From the NCBI RefSeq assembly GCF_001613065.1, contig NZ_BDBQ01000037.1:124001-188000 (forward strand): a DNA stretch of 64,000 nt. The letters are read 5' to 3'. This document shows positions 16,756 through 24,139 of this stretch, one piece after another. The notes beneath the pieces were generated by a model, which saw nothing but the letters and a program-made list of their open reading frames with translations, did not search any database and was not told where the DNA came from. A program made the translations under genes and the position numbers. This DNA is from Nocardia miyunensis NBRC 108239. Lineage in GTDB: Bacteria > Actinomycetota > Actinomycetes > Mycobacteriales > Mycobacteriaceae. How positions within the stretch are numbered: position 1 is the first letter of the stretch; each line of letters begins with the position of its first letter.

Positions 16756-17606
16756 AAGGTCTGCCGATGCTTATCAGACAGGTTGCCATCGTCCCTGATG
16801 ACACTGACATAGAGATGGCGGAAATCCTCCGCGTGACCTCGGCCCTGCAAAAGCAAGTCACCCGTGACTTTGCGCCGATCTGGGAGGTTCATGCCACCGT
16901 TGATGGATTCGCCAGCCTGGAACAGGTACCTCTCGGATACTGGCCTGTCACGATTATGCGAGATGTCGAGGGAGCAGCGGGATTCCATACCGACAAGAAT
17001 GGACAGCCTTTTGCCGTCGTAGAGGCCGGCGACAGTTGGTCGCTGACCGCCAGCCACGAAGTATTGGAGATGCTTGCCGATCCGTTTGGCAACCGGCTCA
17101 TCGCCGGCCCCTCGCCGAAGCCCGGCCAGGGACGCGTGGAGTTTCTCGTCGAGGTCTGCGACCCGCCCGAGGATACGGACTTCGCGTACACCGTCAATGA
17201 CGTCTTGGTATCCGACTTCTACACGCCTCGCTACTTCGACCCCGTAAGGAACGACGGTGTGCGATACAGCTTCAGCAATGCGATCTCCGAACCTCGGCAG
17301 GTGCTGCGGGGAGGCTATCTGAGCTGGCATGATTCAGTCAGCGATCACTGGTTCCAGCAGACCTTCTTCGGTGGAGCGGAACCCAGGACCAGAGATCTTG
17401 GCGTTCTCGCGCGGGAGGATCGCAGTTTGCGCGAAATAATTGATGAACTGACTCCCGAGACGAAGCGGCTGTCGACACTGCAGCCGGAGACGCCGCAGCT
17501 GACCGGCGCGATCACGGCCGCGGCCTCCTCGGGTCGTGCGTCTACGGCGCGTGCGGAATCGCTGCGCGCACATATCGCGGCGGTCAAGAGGCGCCGATCC
17601 GGGTAG
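16752..17606 (+). CDS. Conserved-looking protein with HExxE motif, function unknown
   Basis: A 284-residue protein from ATG 16752 (279 residues if ATG 16767, preceded by GAAAGG, is used). The core WSLTASHEVLEMLADPFGNR carries HEVLE, a zincin-like helix in which the second His of HExxH is replaced by Glu, followed by an Asp that might complete a metal site. Other striking stretches are GYWPVTIMRD, VEVCDPPEDTDFAYTVN and GGYLSWHDSVSDHWFQQTFF. The last 60 residues are Ser/Thr/Ala/Arg-rich and probably disordered. There is no signal peptide or membrane helix. I recall similar proteins in scattered bacteria but know no assigned function. Third-position GC is much lower than in neighbouring genes, which suggests horizontal transfer. 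Confidence 0.72.
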   Translation: MKGLPMLIRQVAIVPDDTDIEMAEILRVTSALQKQVTRDFAPIWEVHATVDGFASLEQVPLGYWPVTIMRDVEGAAGFHTDKNGQPFAVVEAGDSWSLTASHEVLEMLADPFGNRLIAGPSPKPGQGRVEFLVEVCDPPEDTDFAYTVNDVLVSDFYTPRYFDPVRNDGVRYSFSNAISEPRQVLRGGYLSWHDSVSDHWFQQTFFGGAEPRTRDLGVLAREDRSLREIIDELTPETKRLSTLQPETPQLTGAITAAASSGRASTARAESLRAHIAAVKRRRSG

Positions 17607-17616
17607 AGTCCGCATT

Positions 17617-17778
17617 ATGCAGGATTCCGCAGCAGACGCGGAGAGTCGGAGGCGACGCGCCGAGGAGATCCGGTCCGAGATCGAGGATCGGCGGCGGGGC
17701 GTCGACCGATTATCGGAGCCACCTTCTCCGAAAGAGTTCACCGACCGCGCGGCAACAGAGGCGCACGGGCAGCGCTGA
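17617..17778 (+). CDS. Small charged ORF downstream of HExxE gene
   Basis: A 53-residue, highly charged product (MQDSAADAESRRRRAEEIRS... ending EAHGQR) starting 10 bases after the HExxE gene. Repeated Arg/Glu spacing suggests a single long helix. The stretch PPSPKEFTDRA looks like real protein, not a shadow. The ribosome site is weak. If real it is probably cotranscribed with the upstream gene and might be a partner or antidote; that is speculation. Confidence 0.4.
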   Translation: MQDSAADAESRRRRAEEIRSEIEDRRRGVDRLSEPPSPKEFTDRAATEAHGQR

Positions 17779-17858
17779 GTCCGTTACTATTCGCCCACTC
17801 CCCCTGCCCCCCTTCATCGACGTAAATACGTCACTGTGATGATTTGGTAGATGCCAAT

Positions 17859-17884
17859 GAGGGCGGGCCCGCAGGCCCGCCCTC
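17859..17884. terminator. Hairpin between convergent genes
   Basis: GAGGGCGGGCC (17859-17869) and GGCCCGCCCTC (17874-17884) form an 11-pair perfect stem with loop CGCA. It sits between the end of the small-gene run and the convergent lipoprotein. Confidence 0.75.
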
Positions 17885-17902
17885 GAAGTTCCAGGCGAGA
17901 AA

Positions 17903-18490
17903 TCAGCTCGGCGACTTGGTCAGGTCGCCGTTCTCGTTCTCGGTGATCTCCACGCCTTGGCTCTTGGAGCTGCTCTCGGTCTGGCTGATCAGGGTGTTCA
18001 GCCCGTCGACGCCGGAACTGTCACCGCTCTTGAGCTTGTCGAAGGCCGATTGCACGGTGTCGCCGAGTTTGCCCAGCGGTACCGAGATCGTCTTGCACAG
18101 TGTGGGATTCGCCTTCGCGTCGACCAGTGCGAGGCGAACCTCGCGTTTGACGAACAACGCCGCCAGGCCGCCCTTGACGAATGCGGTGATGCGGCCCTTG
18201 GCGCCCTTCTTGAAGGTGCCCGCCTTCAAGGGCTTGTACAGCCACCGGTGGAACGCGCCGAAGGCCAGACCGCTGTGCGCGACGAATTTGGTCTTGGCGA
18301 AGGCCGTGGTGTTCGAGGTCGGGCAGGTGGTGTCCTCCGCCTTCGAATCGGCGGCGGTGCCGGTCGGGTCCGCCGGAATCGACTGATCCGTACCACTACC
18401 GGTCGCGTTCGACGACGAGCTCTTACAGCCGCCGACCAGGACCACCACCGGAATCAGTAAGAGAACCACTATTCGCATCAAACGACTCAC
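17903..18490 (-). CDS. Secreted lipoprotein, function unknown
   Basis: A 195-residue protein from GTG 18490, with GGGAG upstream. The signal peptide MRIVVLLLIPVVVLV ends in the lipobox GGC, followed by a Ser/Asn/Thr-rich linker. The mature domain has two cysteines (DTTCPTSNTT and NPTLCKTISV), a basic hydrophobic stretch FHRWLYKPLKAGTFKKGAKG and a helical GGLAALFVKREVRLALVDA. This pattern recurs in Nocardia and mycobacterial surface lipoproteins but I cannot name the family. It converges on the small-gene run and is divergent from the esterase pseudogene. Confidence 0.78.
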   Translation of the reverse strand: MSRLMRIVVLLLIPVVVLVGGCKSSSSNATGSGTDQSIPADPTGTAADSKAEDTTCPTSNTTAFAKTKFVAHSGLAFGAFHRWLYKPLKAGTFKKGAKGRITAFVKGGLAALFVKREVRLALVDAKANPTLCKTISVPLGKLGDTVQSAFDKLKSGDSSGVDGLNTLISQTESSSKSQGVEITENENGDLTKSPS

Positions 18491-18782
18491 GCCATACTCC
18501 CGACATCGGAACTGATCTATACCGGCCGTAGAGTACCCCAGCAATCGCTTGGCAATCCAGTGTTCGGTGGTGAAATCGTCGCTCGCCCTGCGCAACTCGT
18601 GATGTGTATCGCGTGCCTCGAGGAGCGCTGCCAATCGCGGCGCGTGCGTTCTGGGAACGAGCACAACTTCGGCGGAAGTGCTGGACCTGCGCAATTGCGC
18701 TGTTGTTCAATCGGTTCCACATTCAGGTGGCGTCGCTCCCGTGCGGCAGGGCGGACGTTCACTGCGTCCAGATCGGAGTGCG

Positions 18783-19233
18783 ATGATGTTCGCGCGGATG
18801 TCCCGGGGTTTTCTGACGCTGACCGCCGCGCTGGCTGTCGTGGTGTGGGCCAACGGGTTTGCGGTGCCCGCGGTGGCCACGGCCGGTCCGGCGTCTTCGA
18901 AGCGGCCGGCCGTCGAGGACGGCTCGCATATCAGTGGCATTCGCCGATTGTCCGATCGGGTGCTGGACGTCGGCGTGTATTCGGCCGCGATGGCGACCGA
19001 GACTCGGTTGACGGTGTTGCGTGCGGTGGATCCCGATCGTCCGGCGCCGACGCTCTATCTGCTCAACGGTGCGAACGGCGGGTCGGACGGTAACTGGCTC
19101 GAGGGCGACGTTCGACTTCCGTGCGACGGGTACTCATTCCTGGGGCTATTGGCAGGATGACCTGCATCGCTCCTGGCCCGAGTTCGAGGCGGCGCTGACC
19201 GCAACGGGCGCGCAGAAGACCTCGGGCAACTGA
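18783..19233 (+). pseudogene. Antigen 85-like esterase, internally deleted
   Basis: The N-terminus is intact: signal peptide MSRGFLTLTAALAVVVWANG and a first strand APTLYLLNGANGGSDGNW. After about residue 110 the frame jumps to sequence belonging to the C-terminus: FDFRATGTHSWGYWQDDLHR in the next frame, then a stop. The intact paralogue at 57822-58871 has the same two landmarks (RPVLYLLNGSGGGTDGD and TGTHSWGYWQD) about 215 residues apart, so roughly 600 bases including the catalytic Ser motif are missing. The remnant cannot encode an active enzyme. Confidence 0.85.
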
Positions 19234-19262
19234 TCGTTCGGGACGTTCCACTACCCTGGTCC

Positions 19263-19293
19263 GGCCGTGTTCCGCGAGGTGCGGAACACGGCC
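19263..19293. terminator. Hairpin after esterase pseudogene
   Basis: GGCCGTGTTCCGC (19263-19275) and GCGGAACACGGCC (19281-19293) form a 13-pair perfect stem with a five-base loop, between the pseudogene and the convergent transporter. Confidence 0.8.
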
Positions 19294-19300
19294 GAGGGGG

Positions 19301-20623
19301 TCATGCGGTTTTCTGTTGCTCCACGACGGGGATTTCGCCGCTGGCCGGGACGTCGGTGCCGCGCAGGGAGGCGCCGCGGGTTTCGCGCAGGAAGAACCAG
19401 GCGATCAGGCCCAGGACGCAGGAGCCGACCATGAAGTACGCCGGGAACAGGTCCCAGTGGGTCGAGTCGATGACCCACTGGCTGATCAGGGGTGCGGTGC
19501 CGCCGAAGATGGCGGTGGACAGGTTGTAGGACAGGGCGAATCCGGCGTAGCGGACGTGGGTGGGGAAGATCGCGGGGAAGGTCGCGGAGATCGTGGACAG
19601 CTGCGGGACGTACAGCACGCCCAGGACGACGAATCCGACGATGGCCCAGCCGAGTCCCTTGCCCATCAGCCAGTACATCGGTACCGACAGCACGCCGAGT
19701 CCGACCAGGGAGATCAGCCACATGGGTCGGCGGCCGAAGTGGTCGGACAGCCCGCCGCACAGTGGCAGTACCGCGGCCATGACCAATTCTCCGATCAGGA
19801 CCATGGCGGTGGTTGCGGTGTCGCTGACGCCGATGGTGCCGTGCAGGTAGGTGGGCATGTAGGCGAGCAGGGTGTAGTTGACGACGTTGAGCGCGATTAC
19901 CAGGCCGCCGAGGGTGAGCAGCTCGCGGCGGTACTCGGTGATCAGTTTGATCAGGCCGCCCTTGGGGTGTTCCTGTTCGGCGACTTCGGTGAAGACCGGG
20001 GATTCGTCGAGTTTGCTGCGCAGGTACCAGCCGACGAGGCCGAGCGGGATGGCGATGAGGAACGGTACGCGCCAGCCCCACTGTTGCATCTGGTCGGTGG
20101 TGAGCAGGACCTGCATGAGCAGCACGATGGCCGAGCCGCCGATGAAGCCGCTGAGGGTGCCGAATTCCAGGAAGCTGCCGAGGAATCCGCGGCGGTTGTC
20201 GTCGACGGATTCGGCGAGGTAGGTTGCCGCGCCGCCGTATTCGCCGCCGGTGGAGAAGCCTTGGATGACGCGCAGGATGATCAGCAGGATGGGGGCGAGG
20301 ATGCCGATGCTGTCGTGGCTGGGGATCACGCCGATGAGGCCGGTGACGGTGGCCATGAGCAGGATGGTGACGGCCAGGACGGCTTTGCGTCCGATGCGGT
20401 CGCCGAGGGGGCCCCACCACATGCCGCCGAGCGGGCGTAGGAGGAAGGAGATGGCGAAGCCGAGCAGGGTGCCGATGGTGCCCAGGGGTCCGGGGAAGAA
20501 GGCGTGGGTGAGGTAGGTGGCGGTGGCGGAGTAGACGCCGTAGTCGTACCACTCGGTGGCGTTGCCCATTGCGGCGGCGGCCACGGATCGTCGTTGTTGC
20601 GGTTGTGAGTCGCGGATTGTCAC
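19301..20623 (-). CDS. MFS transporter, metabolite:H+ symporter family (ProP-like)
   Basis: A 440-residue 12-helix major facilitator from GTG 20623, preceded by GGAGAGGAG. The early GNATEWYDYGVYSATATYL is the hallmark of the metabolite:H+ symporter group (proline/betaine, shikimate, alpha-ketoglutarate carriers). GPLGDRIGRKAVLA is the MFS loop 2-3 signature, with its echo GGLSDHFGRRPMWL in the second half, and IQGFSTGGEYGGAATYLAE lines helix 5. It imports a compatible solute or organic acid with protons; which one is not shown. The long divergent region to the APC permease contains a consensus CRP site. Confidence 0.92.
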   Translation of the reverse strand: MTIRDSQPQQRRSVAAAAMGNATEWYDYGVYSATATYLTHAFFPGPLGTIGTLLGFAISFLLRPLGGMWWGPLGDRIGRKAVLAVTILLMATVTGLIGVIPSHDSIGILAPILLIILRVIQGFSTGGEYGGAATYLAESVDDNRRGFLGSFLEFGTLSGFIGGSAIVLLMQVLLTTDQMQQWGWRVPFLIAIPLGLVGWYLRSKLDESPVFTEVAEQEHPKGGLIKLITEYRRELLTLGGLVIALNVVNYTLLAYMPTYLHGTIGVSDTATTAMVLIGELVMAAVLPLCGGLSDHFGRRPMWLISLVGLGVLSVPMYWLMGKGLGWAIVGFVVLGVLYVPQLSTISATFPAIFPTHVRYAGFALSYNLSTAIFGGTAPLISQWVIDSTHWDLFPAYFMVGSCVLGLIAWFFLRETRGASLRGTDVPASGEIPVVEQQKTA

Positions 20624-20808
20624 TCGCGAACTCCTCTCCCCGTGGTGTTGTTGCACCGCGCTGTCGCAGTGCGGAGAACTGATGTCGCCTTGCGGGTTAC
20701 AGAATGGCAACGAATGCCACGTTTACCCGGTTTGGCACGGCGGCAAACGGAGAGACACTCCGAGAACGGGGTTATACACACCGGACGACCAGTGACTATA
20801 CCCAATTT

Positions 20809-20824
20809 TGTGATGGTCGTCACA
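20809..20824. promoter_or_regulatory. Consensus CRP/FNR-type binding site
   Basis: TGTGATGGTCGTCACA is an exact TGTGA-N6-TCACA palindrome, the CRP consensus also used by mycobacterial CRP. It lies 186 bases upstream of the MFS transporter and about 197 upstream of the APC permease. It could regulate either, most simply by cAMP control of nutrient uptake. Confidence 0.6.
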
Positions 20825-21020
20825 CTTGCTGATTCTGGCACGATTGGCTAGGAACGGTCGCTGACGGACAACGTGCCCGATCACCCGCGCGCGGAGGTCA
20901 TCGGGTGACGGACACCTCGACGACCCGTAACGACACGCCGTGCGGCCCCGCGTAGATTGACCCCGACGATGCCCAGTTTTCCGGGTCCTCCGGATGGACG
21001 CTCCCGAGGGGGACGACTAC

Positions 21021-22985
21021 GTGACCACGACCGAGGAACGGCCGCGATCCGGATTCAGGACCTGGTTGCTGGAGGGGGCGGACGAGGATCGGTATTCGCG
21101 GCATCCCGGGCCGATGGTCAAGCAAGCCGAGGAGGCCCATCAGCGGTCGTGGTGGAAGGTGATGTGCCTGACCGGCGTGGACTACTTCTCCACGCTCGGC
21201 TATCAACCGGGTATCGCCGCGGTCGCCGCGGGCGTGCTGTCTCCCATGGCCACGCTGGTGCTGGTGGCGCTGACGTTGCTGGGCGCGCTGCCGGTGTATC
21301 GGCGGGTGGCGCGGGAGAGTCCGCACGGTGGCGGGTCGCTGGCGATGTTCACCGATGTGCTGCCGCGCTGGACCGGCAAGCTGTTCATTCTGGTGCTGCT
21401 GGGGTTCGCGGCCACCGACTTCGTCATCACGATGACCCTGTCCGCGGCCGACGGCGCCGCGCACATCGTGGAGAATCCGCTGGTCCCGCACTGGCTCGCC
21501 GGGCACGCGATGCTGATCACGCTGGCGTTGCTGGCGTTGCTGGCGGCGATCTTCCTCAAGGGGTTCGCCGAGGCGATCGGTATCGCGGTCGCGCTGGTCG
21601 GGGTGTATCTGGCGTTGAACGTTGTCGTGGCGGTGGTCGGGCTGTGGCATGTGTTCACCGCCTCGGGGCTGGTGGTGGATTGGACGCACGCGCTGACCGC
21701 CCAGCATGGCAGCGTCTTCGCGATGGTGGGTGTGTCGCTGCTGGTGTTCCCGAAGCTGGCGCTGGGCCTGTCCGGTTTCGAGACCGGTGTCGCGGTGATG
21801 CCGCAAATTCAGGGCGATCCCGGTGAGCCGGAAGGCGATCCGCAGGCGCGTATCGCCGGTGCGCGCAAACTGCTCACCACCGCCGCGTTGATCATGAGTG
21901 GGTTCCTGATCGTCACCAGTTTCATCACCGTGGTGTTGATTCCGGAGAAGGAGTTCCAGAGCGGCGGTTCGGCGAATGGTCGCGCGCTGGCCTATCTGGC
22001 GCATCACTATCTGGGGGATGTGTTCGGCACCGTCTACGACGTGTCCACCATCGCGATCCTGTGGTTCGCGGGCGCCTCGGCGATGGCGGGTCTGCTGAAT
22101 CTGGTGCCGCGGTATCTGCCCCGGTACGGTATGGCGCCGGAGTGGGCGCGTACCACGCGGCCGCTGGTGCTGGTGTTCGCGGTGATCGCGTTCGGGATCA
22201 CCTGGTACTTCGATGCCGACGTGGATGCCCAAGGCGGTGCGTACGCCACCGGTGTGCTGGTGCTGATCACCTCGGCGGCCGTGGCGGTGACGCTCTCGGC
22301 GGCGCGTAAACGCGAGGTCGGCAAGATGATCGGGTTCGGGATCGTCTCGGCGGTGTTCGTGTACACCACGATTCTGAACATCTTCGAGAAGCCCGAGGGT
22401 GTGCAGCTGGCTTCGCTGTTCATTCTGGCGATCATCGTGGTGTCGTTCGTCTCCCGGGCCCGGCGCGCGTTCGAGTTGCGGGCGATCGAGGTCGATTTCG
22501 ACGACAAGGCCGCATGGCTGATCGACAAGATCGCCTCGAGCGGCACGATCCGTATCGTCACCCATGATCTCGAGGGTGTGGAGGATCGTGAGCCGGGCGA
22601 GTATCGGCAGAAGGAGGCCGACCAGCGGCTCGAGAGCCACATTCCCGCGCACGCGCCGATCCTGTTCCTCGAGGTGATCGTGCGCGATGCCTCGGAGTTC
22701 TCCACCGATCTGCATGTGCGGGCGATGGAGTTGGACTGCTACAAGATTCTGTCGGTCGAGGCCGCGGCGATCCCGAACTCGATCGCGGCGATCCTGCTGG
22801 CCATCCGTGACCGCACGGGGCTGAACCCGCACGTGTATTTCGAATGGACCGAGGGCAATCCGATCACGAACCTGTTGAAGTTCCTGTTCGTCGGCGAGGG
22901 TGAGGTCGCGCCGGTGACCCGGGAGATTCTGCGTCGCGCGGTGCCCGATCCGCATCAGCGTCCCCACGTGCACGTGGACAGCTGA
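21021..22985 (+). CDS. APC-superfamily permease with C-terminal cytoplasmic domain
   Basis: A 654-residue permease from GTG 21021, chosen because GAGGGGGA precedes it; an ATG at 20994 would add nine residues. TGVDYFSTLGYQPGIAA is the first-helix motif of amino acid/polyamine/organocation transporters close to the KUP-like branch. About twelve hydrophobic helices run to residue 470, with LALGLSGFETGVAVMPQ near helix 6. The last 170 residues are soluble (RAFELRAIEVDFDDKAAW, TIRIVTHDLEG, LSVEAAAIPNSIAAILLAI) and may regulate transport. The substrate is uncertain (cation or amino acid). Confidence 0.87.
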   Translation: MTTTEERPRSGFRTWLLEGADEDRYSRHPGPMVKQAEEAHQRSWWKVMCLTGVDYFSTLGYQPGIAAVAAGVLSPMATLVLVALTLLGALPVYRRVARESPHGGGSLAMFTDVLPRWTGKLFILVLLGFAATDFVITMTLSAADGAAHIVENPLVPHWLAGHAMLITLALLALLAAIFLKGFAEAIGIAVALVGVYLALNVVVAVVGLWHVFTASGLVVDWTHALTAQHGSVFAMVGVSLLVFPKLALGLSGFETGVAVMPQIQGDPGEPEGDPQARIAGARKLLTTAALIMSGFLIVTSFITVVLIPEKEFQSGGSANGRALAYLAHHYLGDVFGTVYDVSTIAILWFAGASAMAGLLNLVPRYLPRYGMAPEWARTTRPLVLVFAVIAFGITWYFDADVDAQGGAYATGVLVLITSAAVAVTLSAARKREVGKMIGFGIVSAVFVYTTILNIFEKPEGVQLASLFILAIIVVSFVSRARRAFELRAIEVDFDDKAAWLIDKIASSGTIRIVTHDLEGVEDREPGEYRQKEADQRLESHIPAHAPILFLEVIVRDASEFSTDLHVRAMELDCYKILSVEAAAIPNSIAAILLAIRDRTGLNPHVYFEWTEGNPITNLLKFLFVGEGEVAPVTREILRRAVPDPHQRPHVHVDS

Positions 22986-23331
22986 GCTCTGCTGGGCGGT
23001 CGCCGGCGCACCCCGGCATCACTCCCCTGTCGGCGCTGCGGCGGATCGGTTGCGCCGCAGTAATTCCAGGGGAAGACTATCGACCGGGCAGGATGACCGA
23101 GGGTGAATCCATTGCCCCGCAATGATTTCCGGGGCAGCCGGGGCGAGACCCGCAGTGGCCGGGTGCGACCGCCGAGCCGGGGCCGAGTGGCGCAAGGGCG
23201 TTCGCGGACCCAGCGCCCGGCTCTCGCGCGAGAGGCGCTGGGCCGGGCGGGTCGCCGGTTGCAGCTGGATGCGCGACGAACAGCCGAACCTGTTGCGGCA
23301 AGGCCGAATGCGATACGCCGGCCTGGGTCGC
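22986..23331. other. Intergenic region between convergent genes
   Basis: About 345 bases between the convergent permease and methyltransferase. No gene is supported. It contains one strong hairpin (23209-23242, listed separately) and otherwise featureless GC-rich sequence. Confidence 0.45.
23209..23242. terminator. Hairpin between permease and methyltransferase
   Basis: CCCAGCGCC (23209-23217) pairs with GGCGCTGGG (23234-23242). Inside it CTCTCGCGCGAGAG (23221-23234) is itself self-complementary, so alternative folds are possible. It is suitably placed to end either transcript. Confidence 0.6.
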
Positions 23332-24084
23332 TCAGCGGGGCAGGCGGTCGGTGCGCCAACATTGGGAAGTCAGCGGAACCTCCAGGGTGGGTGCGCCCGC
23401 GGCCTGGATCTCGAGCAGTTCGCGCACGCGGGTCAGGCGGGCGTGTTTCTCTTCGGCGTCCGCGATGATGAACTGGCTGTAGGTGCTCAGCCAGTCGACG
23501 ATCTCGTCGTGGGTCATCGTGCGGGTGAAGGCGAACGAGGTGGTCTCCACCGGCCCGAACGGGCTGTGCTCGGGTAGGGCGAACCGGAATCGGCCGGCCA
23601 GGTGCTCCTGGCTGGGCTGGGGTTGTCCGGCGCGGCCGCGCTCGAGTTCGAAGACCCAGTCCACGGTGCGGTCGCGGTTGGTGCGCAACACACCCAGGCG
23701 TCCGCCCTCGCGCAGCACCCGGGCGATCTCCGGCACCGCGACCGGGTGGTCGAACCAGTGCCAGGCAGCGGAGACGAACACCGCGTCCACGCTCGCGTCC
23801 GGCAGCGGGATCGCCTCGGCGCGCCCGTCCAGCACCCGCACCTGGGGTGAGCGTCGCGCCAGGACCGTGCGCATGCGCTCGTCGGGTTCGACCGCGACAA
23901 CGTCGGGCACGCGGGCGGCCAGCGCCCGGGTGAACAGGCCCGTCCCGGCGGCCAGATCCAGTGCGGTCGTGCAATCGGGCGGGATCAGCCAGTCCAGGGC
24001 CTGTTCGGGCGGGCCGGGCCGCATCCGGTCGTAGTCCTGGGCGATCGAGCCGAAGGAGGTCGCCCGTTCACGCTGTGCCGTCAT
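23332..24084 (-). CDS. Class I SAM-dependent methyltransferase
   Basis: A 250-residue protein starting MTAQRERATSFGSIAQDYDR. Motif I is TALDLAAGTGLFTRAL (SAM-binding GxGxG variant), motif II VVAVEPDERM, motif III DAVFVSAAWHWFDHP and post-III ALREGGRLG-type sequence. This is the Methyltransf_11/25 family; AAWHWFDHP is frequent in actinobacterial members that act on small molecules. The substrate is unknown. The ATG at 24084 was preferred to an in-frame GTG nine bases upstream. It lies 55 bases downstream of the fusion gene on the same strand and may be cotranscribed. Confidence 0.88.
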   Translation of the reverse strand: MTAQRERATSFGSIAQDYDRMRPGPPEQALDWLIPPDCTTALDLAAGTGLFTRALAARVPDVVAVEPDERMRTVLARRSPQVRVLDGRAEAIPLPDASVDAVFVSAAWHWFDHPVAVPEIARVLREGGRLGVLRTNRDRTVDWVFELERGRAGQPQPSQEHLAGRFRFALPEHSPFGPVETTSFAFTRTMTHDEIVDWLSTYSQFIIADAEEKHARLTRVRELLEIQAAGAPTLEVPLTSQCWRTDRLPR

Positions 24085-24139
24085 GGGCCCCACGCTAGCG
24101 GGCGTTGCTGTGCGGTTCCTGCGTGTGCGGTGGGCGCGT

